From CF-161 sp035259145 (GTDB taxonomy: Bacteria; Chloroflexota; Dormibacteria; Dormibacterales; Dormibacteraceae): 16,132 nucleotides of DNA. The stretch lies in NCBI GenBank assembly GCA_035259145.1, contig DATFWQ010000209.1, forward strand, positions 1 to 16,132, given 5' to 3'. The position numbers were made by a program, and so were the translations under genes. The notes under the pieces were generated by a model. The model had not been told where the DNA came from. It ran no database searches and was given only the letters and a program-made list of their open reading frames with translations. Below are positions 1 through 6,259 of this stretch, one piece after another (positions within the stretch are counted from its first letter, which is position 1; each line of letters starts with the position of its first letter).

Positions 1-611
1 TCGGGGCGATGGTGGTGTTCGAGGACGGCCGGCCGAGGAACGATCACTATCGCAGCTTCCGCATCAAGTACACGCCAGGGCCGAACGACTTCGCCATGCT
101 GCAGGAGGTGCTTCGCCGCCGCCTGGAGCGCCTCGAGATGGCACAACGCCGCGAGGAGGCGACGGAGGTAGGGGACGCATCCTTTTCCAGCCGGCCGGAT
201 CTCATCCTGATAGACGGCGGCAAGGGGCAGCTCGGCGCTGCGCAGGAGGTGATGGAGGAACTCGGTTACGCGGACATTCCGACCTTCGGCCTGGCCAAAG
301 AGCATGAGGAGCTTTTCGCACCAGGCCGCGCCGAGCCCATCGTGCAGGAGCACAACTCTCCGGGCATGTTCCTCGTCCAGCGCGTCCGCGACGAGGCGCA
401 CCGATTCGCGATTACACACCATCGCAAAGCGCGAGCTCGAAAGGCGCTGTCGTCGCCCCTCGACTCGGTGGAGGGCATCGGCCCTGCGCGCAAGCGATTG
501 TTGATGCGGACCTTCGGCAGCCTGCCCGCGATCCGAGAGGCACCCGTCGACGAGATAGTCAAGCTGGGCATTCCGGAGAAGGTCGCGGTGCGGCTCAAAG
601 AGCTCATCTAA
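1..611 (+). CDS. uvrC: UvrABC system protein C, C-terminal part (5'-truncated by window)
   Basis: UvrC makes the dual incisions in nucleotide excision repair, working with UvrA and UvrB in the cytoplasm. The reading frame is open from the window edge (frame starting at base 3), so the ATG at 9 is internal and the GIY-YIG and UvrB-binding parts lie outside. What is visible is the RNase H-like endonuclease half: the FRIKY strand, LILIDGGKGQL with its catalytic-type Asp near residue 66 counted from the ATG at 9, the GLAKEHEELF strand, and RDEAHRFAITHHR with the conserved His region. The C-terminal helix-hairpin-helix follows (VEGIGPARKRLL, then FGSLPAIREA). It ends with TAA only 3 bp before the rapZ-like ATG, so the two are probably cotranscribed. 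The uvrC-rapZ adjacency is the classical order. Family assignment is secure. Confidence 0.96.
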   Translation, partial: GAMVVFEDGRPRNDHYRSFRIKYTPGPNDFAMLQEVLRRRLERLEMAQRREEATEVGDASFSSRPDLILIDGGKGQLGAAQEVMEELGYADIPTFGLAKEHEELFAPGRAEPIVQEHNSPGMFLVQRVRDEAHRFAITHHRKARARKALSSPLDSVEGIGPARKRLLMRTFGSLPAIREAPVDEIVKLGIPEKVAVRLKELI

Positions 612-614
612 GGC

Positions 615-1286
615 ATGGCGCTTGTGATCGTGGGGGGCGCCAGTGAGGAGCGCGTGGAGACCGCGCTGCGCGCGTTCGAGGCGGAGGGGTGGGCGCGAGC
701 GCGCGAGCTCGGTCCCTGGGAGGAGGCGGACGGTGTGCTGGCCGCCCGCGACCCGGCGCAGCTGCGCGAGGCCGACGGGCGCGGCATCCGCTACGTGCTC
801 GTGCACCACGGCCCGGCCGACGGCGCGCCTGAGGGCACGTATGCCCGCGCCCATCATCGGGTGGAACGCTCCCAGCTCCCCGACCTCGCGCGCCGGCTGC
901 GGTCTCGAGACCGATTGCTCGTCACCTGCCTGGCCTTCGCGTACAGGAACGGAATTCCCGAGGGCAGCGCCTGGGTCGTCGACGCTCGCTTCCTGGACAA
1001 CCCTTACTGGATACCCGCGCTCCGACCGCTGACCGGACTCGAGGCGCCGGTGCGAGACCACGTGCTGGGGCAGCCGCCGGCGCTCGCTCTGCTGGACGGG
1101 CTGGAGGCAACGCTGGTCCGGCTCCTGCCCGAGTATGGCCGGCGCGGCCGGACGGAGCTGACCGTGGCCTTCGGCTGCACCGGCGGCCGTCACCGTTCGG
1201 TTGTGCTGGCCGCCGAGATGGCCTGCCGCCTCGAAGCTGTCGCCGGCATCGAGGTGAAGTTCCGCGCCCCGGTGCTGGGGCGGTGA
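615..1286 (+). CDS. rapZ: RapZ-like protein with degenerate P-loop (YvcJ/RapZ family)
   Basis: RapZ/YvcJ proteins bind nucleotides and, in E. coli, use the C-terminal domain to bind sRNA and sense glucosamine-6-phosphate. The C-terminal domain is well preserved here: CLAFAYRNGIPEGS, VVDARFLDNPYWIP, LRPLTGLEAPVRDHVL and GCTGGRHRSVVLAAE (about residues 106-205). The N-terminal half is abnormal. The strand and following helix remain (LVIVGGAS..., TALRAFEAEGW), but the G-x-S-G-x-G-K-S Walker A aligns without gaps to G-A-S-E-E-R-V-E, so the P-loop Lys and Ser are gone. At 223 residues it is about 60 shorter than usual (about 285), and the loss falls in the NTPase domain. ATG 615 is chosen because it lies 3 bp after the uvrC stop and starts directly at the first beta strand. 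Its stop overlaps the next gene as GTGA. Family is sure; function without nucleotide binding is inferred. Confidence 0.88.
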   Translation: MALVIVGGASEERVETALRAFEAEGWARARELGPWEEADGVLAARDPAQLREADGRGIRYVLVHHGPADGAPEGTYARAHHRVERSQLPDLARRLRSRDRLLVTCLAFAYRNGIPEGSAWVVDARFLDNPYWIPALRPLTGLEAPVRDHVLGQPPALALLDGLEATLVRLLPEYGRRGRTELTVAFGCTGGRHRSVVLAAEMACRLEAVAGIEVKFRAPVLGR

Positions 1287-2236
1287 GATGCCTGGTGATC
1301 GGCGGTGCCGGCTTCATCGGAGTGTCCGCCTGCAAAGAGCTGATGAGACGTGGGGTGGAGACCATCGCAGCCGGCCGCACGCCCCGGCCCTACGGCACGT
1401 TCACGAGCTACGTGACGTTGGACCGCTCCGACCGGGCTCAGCTGGTCGACGTGCTGAAGGCGGTCCGCCCGGAGGTAGTGCTCGACCTGGCCGCTTATCA
1501 ACCGGCGGAGGTGCGAACGCTCCTGGAGTCGTTCGACGGCGAGCGGTACGTGTTCGTCTCCACCGGTGGTGTCTATCCTGACCTCAGCGGGCGGCGCGCC
1601 CGTGAGGAGGATTTCGTCCCGCTGGAAGGCCCCGTGCCAACCGATCCGCAGGAGTATCGAGACGGCAAGCGCTGGTGTGAGACGGTGCTGGCGCGCACGC
1701 CGGAGCGGCGCTGGGTTGCGATCCGCCCGCCGGCCGTGTTCGGGCCTGAGGACCCCACGCTGCGGATCGCGGCCTACCTGCAGCGGCTCGATGACGGCGG
1801 ACCGCTGCTGGTCCCCGGCGAGACGTACGAGTGTCAGATGGGACTGGCCTGGGTGAGAGACGTCGGCTATGGCTGTGCGCTGGCCTGCGACCTCCGGCGG
1901 GAGGCGTCCGGGCCGTACAACGTGTCTCTAGAGGGCGTCACCCTCCAGGATCTGATTGCGGCGGCGGGACGAGCGTTGCGCCGTCAGCCGGCCGTGGTGA
2001 GCGTGCCCTACACCGAGCTCCCCGAAGGTGCCAGCCCGTACGGCCCGGACCCGCGGCGGTCTGCAGGATATGACCTGACCCGTATCAGGCGCGATCTTGG
2101 GTTCGAACCGAGCTCGCTGGAAGATGCCCTGGCGGAGACACTCACGTGGTACCTGGCCCGGCGACCGTCGCATCCCGGCTACGCCGGACGAGCGCGGGAA
2201 CTCCAGATCGCAGTCTCACGGGGCGCCGCTCACTGA
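1283..2236 (+). CDS. NAD-dependent epimerase/dehydratase (extended SDR)
   Basis: This is a Rossmann-fold extended short-chain dehydrogenase/reductase of 317 residues, a normal length for nucleotide-sugar epimerases and reductases. The dinucleotide-binding GGAGFIG is at residues 7-13, the STGGVY active-site Ser/Thr segment at 93-98, the catalytic YxxxK (Y-R-D-G-K) at 125-129, and the RPPAVFGPED strand that follows the active site at 148-157. The substrate-binding part follows (YNVSLEGVTLQDLI...). The start is GTG at 1283, which overlaps the rapZ stop as GTGA and gives the canonical MRCLVIGGAGFIG N-terminus. This implies translational coupling. The substrate cannot be read from sequence; a sugar nucleotide is usual, but CSP41-like and isoflavone-reductase-like proteins look similar. 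It occupies the position where yvcK normally follows rapZ, but is unrelated to YvcK. Confidence 0.88.
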   Translation: MRCLVIGGAGFIGVSACKELMRRGVETIAAGRTPRPYGTFTSYVTLDRSDRAQLVDVLKAVRPEVVLDLAAYQPAEVRTLLESFDGERYVFVSTGGVYPDLSGRRAREEDFVPLEGPVPTDPQEYRDGKRWCETVLARTPERRWVAIRPPAVFGPEDPTLRIAAYLQRLDDGGPLLVPGETYECQMGLAWVRDVGYGCALACDLRREASGPYNVSLEGVTLQDLIAAAGRALRRQPAVVSVPYTELPEGASPYGPDPRRSAGYDLTRIRRDLGFEPSSLEDALAETLTWYLARRPSHPGYAGRARELQIAVSRGAAH

Positions 2237-2240
2237 TGCG

Positions 2241-2318
2241 ATGGGGCCGATTTCCGGCAGTCGGCCCTATACCGCGCCGTCATGAGGGCCAATCGCCGGA
2301 AATGGGCCCGATCCGGCG
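2241..2318 (+). promoter_or_regulatory. Two adjacent hairpins with an alternative long-range pairing around a start codon
   Basis: Hairpin 1 pairs 2241-2250 with 2261-2270 (10 bp including one G-U, 10-nt loop), directly after the epimerase stop. Hairpin 2 pairs CGCCGGA (2294-2300) with TCCGGCG (2312-2318), with ATG 2302 in its 11-nt loop. The left arm region 2241-2258 is also complementary to 2295-2312 at 16 of 18 positions, so the three pairings exclude one another. No T-run follows either hairpin, so neither is a standard intrinsic terminator. The pairings are seen directly; any regulatory role is inferred. Confidence 0.45.
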
Positions 2319-4059
2319 TGCTCTCCGGCCGCTCGGGCTCGGTCTTCTGGCGCTCGTCGTGTTCCTGCCGGCCACGGTGCGGCTGGCTCCCGCTCCGAGC
2401 CCCAGCCCCGTTCGTCCGGCCTTGCCTCGCCCGGTACGGCTCCAGCTCGTGGCCGCGCTCAAGCTGGAGCCGTCCGGCAAGGATGCGCACGGGGACGTCG
2501 CCACCTACAAGAACCTGGCGTTCGTGGGCAAGTGGAGCGGCCCCTGCCCGGGAGGCGGCGTGGACGTCGTCGACATCTCTCAAGCTGCCACGCCGACGCT
2601 TCTGAGCCACACGCCCGAGCACCCGGACACGTCCATGGAGGTGATGCGCCCGCTGCGAATCGGCGCGCGCGACGTGCTCGCGATCGGACTCCAGGACTGC
2701 CGCCAACCAACCCCCGGAGTGACCGCCCGCGCCGGCCTGGAGCTGGTCGACATCACCGATGCTCGCAGCCCGAGCGAGCTCAGCTTCTTCGACGTGGACG
2801 TCTTTGGACGCCAGGTCGTCGGCGTTCACGAGCTCGACGTGACCCGGACGCCTGATGGCCGCTCGCTGGCACTGCTTGCCGCGCCTGGCCTGGAGGCGGC
2901 GACCGCGGATGCCGGCGGCCACGGGGGCAAGGGGGACCTGCTGATCGTCGACATCAGCGACCCGACGCATCCGGTCCTGACCGGATCCTGGGGCGTGCTC
3001 GGCGACCCAGCCCTCGGCCTCGACTTCTACCGCAGCGTTCGCCGGGGCAACGATGCCCGAACGCTCCTGCACAGCGTCCGGGCCGGCCACGACGGTACGG
3101 TCGCGTACCTCTCCTACTGGGATGCCGGAGTGATCGTCCTGGACATCTCGGATCCGTCGATGCCCCGATACCTTGGCCGCACCACCTATGGGCCGTCGGC
3201 CGAGGGCAACGCCCACTCGGTGGCGGAGGCGGCCGGCGGGCGCTTCATCGTGCAGGCCGACGAGGTGACCAATCCCTACCAGCTGCAACTCACCAGCGGT
3301 GCGGTCGCAGGAGAGCGGCAAGCGGGGCCGGGGACCTTCAGCCGCCCGATCGGGGCGGATCCGGGTCAGTCGATGTCCGGGCTGGCCGTCTTCGTGGGCC
3401 GCGGTTGCGCGAGTGACCCTTATGCGGCCGATCCTACGGGTAAGGTGGCACTGATCGAGCGAGGGGCCTGCCGGTTCGACGAGAAAGTGGCACGCGCTCA
3501 GCAGGCCGGGGCGACCGGCACCATCATCTTCGACGACCAGGCAAACGCGGACGAGATCGGTCCGATGGACGGCAGCCGCCACGTCGCCCTGCCCAACGGC
3601 AGCGCCGTCGATATCGGGATACCCGCCATTCTCGTGAACCGGGACACCGGTCTCGCCCTGCGCGACTCTATACCGCCGGCGACGGTGACCGTCGCCTCGA
3701 GATTCGGGGGATGGGGCTATCTAACCCTCTGGGACCTGCGCGACCGCCGTCATCCGGTACAGGTCGGTGAGTTCGCCACGCCGGAGGTCTTCGACCCTGC
3801 CAGGGCCGCCGCCGGCCTCTGGACCGTGCACAACCCTGAAGTCCAGGGCGCCACGGTTCTGGCGTCGTGGTACAGCGATGGGGTGCGGGTGATCGACATC
3901 TCGCGGCCCTCGCAGCCGCGTGAGATCGCCTCCTGGACCGGCGCCGGCGCCCCCGCCGACGCGCCGCCAGTAAGCATCTGGGGCGTGGCCGTCAGCGGCA
4001 ACGTCGTGCTGGCGAGCGACCGGAACTTCGGGCTCTATGTGTTGACGCTGTCGCGATGA
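2302..4059 (+). CDS. Secreted LVIVD-repeat protein with inserted PA domain
   Basis: From ATG 2302 (585 residues) the protein opens with a plausible signal peptide: GPIRRALRP, then the hydrophobic LGLGLLALVVFLPA, then a Pro/Ala/Ser-rich stretch. Six LVIVD-type repeats follow, each ending in a (V/L)D(I/L)xxxxxP pattern, near residues 87-103, 146-160, 213-226, 277-291, 474-488 and 528-542. Such repeats are predicted to form a beta-propeller. Between repeats four and five (about 343-468) lies a protease-associated (PA) domain, recognised by VALIERGACRFDEKVARAQQ and GATGTIIFDD. No protease catalytic motif was seen, so a binding or surface role is more likely than peptidase activity. An upstream start at 2236 (TGATG overlap with the epimerase stop) is possible, giving a longer n-region. 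2302 is preferred for its compact signal peptide and because 2241-2270 looks non-coding. Exact function is unknown. Confidence 0.8.
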   Translation: MGPIRRALRPLGLGLLALVVFLPATVRLAPAPSPSPVRPALPRPVRLQLVAALKLEPSGKDAHGDVATYKNLAFVGKWSGPCPGGGVDVVDISQAATPTLLSHTPEHPDTSMEVMRPLRIGARDVLAIGLQDCRQPTPGVTARAGLELVDITDARSPSELSFFDVDVFGRQVVGVHELDVTRTPDGRSLALLAAPGLEAATADAGGHGGKGDLLIVDISDPTHPVLTGSWGVLGDPALGLDFYRSVRRGNDARTLLHSVRAGHDGTVAYLSYWDAGVIVLDISDPSMPRYLGRTTYGPSAEGNAHSVAEAAGGRFIVQADEVTNPYQLQLTSGAVAGERQAGPGTFSRPIGADPGQSMSGLAVFVGRGCASDPYAADPTGKVALIERGACRFDEKVARAQQAGATGTIIFDDQANADEIGPMDGSRHVALPNGSAVDIGIPAILVNRDTGLALRDSIPPATVTVASRFGGWGYLTLWDLRDRRHPVQVGEFATPEVFDPARAAAGLWTVHNPEVQGATVLASWYSDGVRVIDISRPSQPREIASWTGAGAPADAPPVSIWGVAVSGNVVLASDRNFGLYVLTLSR

Positions 4060-4061
4060 AA

Positions 4062-5045
4062 TCAGTAGGCGGCCAGCCTGCGCATCGCGGCCGCGATCTT
4101 CTCGGGGTTGGGCAAGAAGGCCTCCTCCTGAGGATGGTTGAACGGCATCGCCGGCACGTCAGGGCCCGCCACCCGAGTTACCGGCGCATCCAGGTGTTCG
4201 AAGCCCTTGTCTGCGATGATCGCCGCTACCTCGGCCCCGAAGCCGCCGGTCAGGTTGTCCTCGTGCACGACCATTGCCCGGGCGGTCTTCTCGACGGAGC
4301 GCAAGATCGTCTCTCTGTCGAGTGGCTGCAGAGTGCGCAGGTCGATCACCTCGACGCTGATCCCCTCCGGCGCTACTGCCTCGGCCGCCTCGAGGCAGTG
4401 ATGGACCATCAGGCCCCAGGCGACGCAGGTCACGTTGGTGCCCTGGCGCCGCACCGCTGCCGTCCCGATCGGCGTTACGTACTCTCCGTCGGGCACCTCC
4501 CCCTTGATGAGTCGGTATGCCTTCTTGTGCTCGAAGAACATGACAGGGTCCGGGTCGCGGATGGCCGCTTTGAGCAGGCCCTTGGCGTCTTCTGGCGTGC
4601 TCGGAATCACGACCTTGAGACCCGGCACGTGCGCATAGAAGGCTTCAACGGACTGTGAGTGGTAGAGACCCCCGTGGACCCCGCCGCCGAACGGTGCACG
4701 GACCACGATCGGGCAGGAGTAGTCGCCGTTGGATCGATACCGGATGCGCGCCGCCTCACTGACGATCTGGTCGAAGGCAGGATGTATGAAGTCAGCGAAC
4801 TGGATCTCGGCGACCGGGATCAAGCCGTTCAGCGCGGCGCCGATCGCAACCCCGACGATGCAGGACTCGGCGAGCGGGGTGTCCAGGACGCGAGCCTCGC
4901 CGAACCTGGAGTAGATGCCCTCCGTCGCCAGGAACACCCCGCCCTTCTTGCCCACGTCCTCGCCGAGGACCCAGACGCGATCGTCGCGTTCCATCTCCTC
5001 GGTCAGCGCTTCGCGCACACCCTCGATCAGCGTCTTGACTGCCAT
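4062..5045 (-). CDS. bkdB: 2-oxo acid dehydrogenase E1 component, beta subunit (branched-chain type)
   Basis: This is the beta subunit of the thiamine-diphosphate E1 heterotetramer that decarboxylates branched-chain 2-oxo acids or pyruvate and passes the acyl group to E2 lipoyl domains. The 327-residue length is normal. The ThDP-side Glu is in DTPLAESCIVG (about residue 60). AEIQFADFIHPAFDQI follows, then the GGGVHGGLYHSQS loop with the conserved HSQS His (about 129), and PSTPEDAKGLL. EHKKAYRLIKGEVPDGEY and the C-terminal NLTGGFGAEVAA resemble branched-chain E1 beta more than PDH E1 beta. The start is ATG at 5045, inside the 3' end of the alpha gene (19 bp overlap), with a GGGGGA sequence upstream as a likely ribosome site, so translation is coupled. 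Its stop faces the LVIVD stop with 2 bp between. No E2 gene follows. Confidence 0.93.
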   Translation of the reverse strand: MAVKTLIEGVREALTEEMERDDRVWVLGEDVGKKGGVFLATEGIYSRFGEARVLDTPLAESCIVGVAIGAALNGLIPVAEIQFADFIHPAFDQIVSEAARIRYRSNGDYSCPIVVRAPFGGGVHGGLYHSQSVEAFYAHVPGLKVVIPSTPEDAKGLLKAAIRDPDPVMFFEHKKAYRLIKGEVPDGEYVTPIGTAAVRRQGTNVTCVAWGLMVHHCLEAAEAVAPEGISVEVIDLRTLQPLDRETILRSVEKTARAMVVHEDNLTGGFGAEVAAIIADKGFEHLDAPVTRVAGPDVPAMPFNHPQEEAFLPNPEKIAAAMRRLAAY

Positions 5046-6112
5046 GTGTCATCCCCCACGCCGTCGCCTGAAACCGAGGAGTCCAGGCGCTGCGCGAAAA
5101 CATGTCTGCCCAGGTCGGCCGGGTCGGGTTCTGGCGCCGCCTGGGCTTCCTGCACCGCCTCCTCGACCTCCTGCGTGCACCCCTGCTGCATGAGCTCGTC
5201 AGACTCGTCGGTCAGCACGGTCTCATCGAGCAGGTAATTCCTGAACCGCTCCAGGGGGTCTCGCCGGAGCATTGCCTCCAGCTCCTCCTGCGGCCTGTAG
5301 CGGCGCTGGTCGTCGTCGGACGAGTGGGACGTGAAGCGAGCCACCTTGGCGTCGATCAGTGTCGGGCCCTGGCCGGAGCGGGCACGCTGGACCGCCTCCT
5401 TCATCGCCTCGTGGACGGCGAGCACGTCGCCACCGTCGACGGTGGTGCCAACCATGCCGTAGCCCCGCGCGCGATCGGCCACCGAGTCCACGCTCATCTG
5501 AAGGCGATGCGGCACCGAGATGGCGTAGTCGTTGTCCTGCACGAGGCAGACGAGAGGCAGCCTGTGAACGCCCGCGAAGTTGAGCGCTTCGTGCCAGTCG
5601 CCCTTGGAGGTGCTGCCCTCCCCCAGGGAGGCGACGGCGACCTCGTCAAGGCCCCGCGTCTTCGCTGCGTAGGCTATGCCGGCTGCGTGCGGCACCTGGG
5701 TCGAGACGGTACTGGACGTCGTGATGATGCGGGCGCGCGAAAGGCCGAAGTGGGAGGGCATCTGCCTTCCACCCGAAGCCGGATCCGCGGCGCGGGCGTA
5801 GACGCCAAGCATGAATTCGCGTGCGGTCATCCCCATCGCGATGCAGAACGCCAGGTCCCGGTAGTACGGCGCCAGCCAGTCCACGCCGGGCCGAAGGGCG
5901 GCCGCCGCTCCGACCTGAGCGGCCTCGTGGCCCTGGCCAGAAATGACGAAGGGTGCTTTACCCTGGCGGTTGAGCACCCACATCCGCCGGTCCAGCGCCC
6001 GGGCGAGGACCATCTGGCGGTACATCACCTGCAGCCTCTCGGGGCTCAGGCCGAGTGCTGCGTGGCGCGGCTGCCGGGCGGTGGTCGTCCGGGCCTGTTC
6101 CTCTTCGCTCAT
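5027..6112 (-). CDS. bkdA: 2-oxo acid dehydrogenase E1 component, alpha subunit (branched-chain type)
   Basis: This is the partner subunit of the preceding beta chain and contributes most of the ThDP-binding site. Counting from the chosen ATG (361 residues): the YYRD segment is at 83-86, GRQMPSHFG at 115-123, the Mg/ThDP motif GEGSTSKGDWHEALNFA...DN at 164-194 (GEG replaces the commoner GDG, as in several branched-chain E1 alpha chains), and the phosphorylation-loop equivalent RFTSHSSDDDQRRYRP at 259-274. HSSDDD and the loop shape favour BCKDH over PDH. The frame is open to an ATG at 6190, but the ATG at 6112 (MSEEEQ...) is preferred because the extra 26 residues cross the whiA promoter. A CATAAT box on this strand lies 10 bp upstream of 6112, suggesting a near-leaderless mRNA. 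Substrate choice between pyruvate and branched-chain acids stays open. Confidence 0.92.
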   Translation of the reverse strand: MSEEEQARTTTARQPRHAALGLSPERLQVMYRQMVLARALDRRMWVLNRQGKAPFVISGQGHEAAQVGAAAALRPGVDWLAPYYRDLAFCIAMGMTAREFMLGVYARAADPASGGRQMPSHFGLSRARIITTSSTVSTQVPHAAGIAYAAKTRGLDEVAVASLGEGSTSKGDWHEALNFAGVHRLPLVCLVQDNDYAISVPHRLQMSVDSVADRARGYGMVGTTVDGGDVLAVHEAMKEAVQRARSGQGPTLIDAKVARFTSHSSDDDQRRYRPQEELEAMLRRDPLERFRNYLLDETVLTDESDELMQQGCTQEVEEAVQEAQAAPEPDPADLGRHVFAQRLDSSVSGDGVGDDTWQSRR

Positions 6113-6121
6113 CGTGTGCCG

Positions 6122-6127
6122 ATTATG
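6122..6127 (-). promoter_or_regulatory. Possible -10 box for the E1 alpha-beta operon
   Basis: On the minus strand, 6127 to 6122 reads CATAAT, five of six matches to TATAAT. Transcription would begin about 6116-6114, only a few bases before ATG 6112, and no Shine-Dalgarno precedes that ATG. No convincing -35 was found 16-18 bp upstream. Inference from sequence only. Confidence 0.35.
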
Positions 6128-6183
6128 GCTCAGCCTGGAAGGAGCCGCAGACCCGGGCTTTTCATAGATTGACGGGAAATGGC

Positions 6184-6213
6184 TTGGCATGTCTGGGGTC
6201 TCGTGACTAGACT
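6184..6213 (+). promoter_or_regulatory. Putative sigma-70-type promoter of whiA
   Basis: TTGGCA (6184-6189) is separated by 18 bp from TAGACT (6208-6213), matching TTGACA at five of six positions and TAnnnT. The start point would be near 6220. The only in-frame ATG (6179) and GTG (6203) upstream of the WhiA core therefore fall inside or before the promoter and would not be transcribed. This bears directly on the whiA start choice. Confidence 0.5.
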
Positions 6214-6244
6214 GGACAACCGCGCGGGGGAGGGCAGTCCCACC

Positions 6245-6253
6245 GGAGGTGAT
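6245..6253 (+). promoter_or_regulatory. Full-length Shine-Dalgarno before a putative AUC start of whiA
   Basis: GGAGGTGAT is complementary to nine consecutive bases of the usual 16S rRNA 3' tail (anti-SD). The distance from GGAGG to the ATC at 6260 is 10 nt. An ATG lies closer (6252) but is out of the WhiA frame. Confidence 0.6.
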
Positions 6254-6259
6254 GGCGCC

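Noticed and set aside
2230..3582. 450-residue open frame on the minus strand opposite the LVIVD gene
   Set aside because: No recognisable domain, composition (Arg/Gly/Ala/His) typical of antisense frames in high-GC DNA, and the plus strand carries clear LVIVD repeats and a PA domain.
6179..6259. ATG 6179 as the whiA start
   Set aside because: It adds 27 residues not seen in WhiA, lies within the predicted promoter and has no ribosome site; the strong Shine-Dalgarno is 66 bp downstream.
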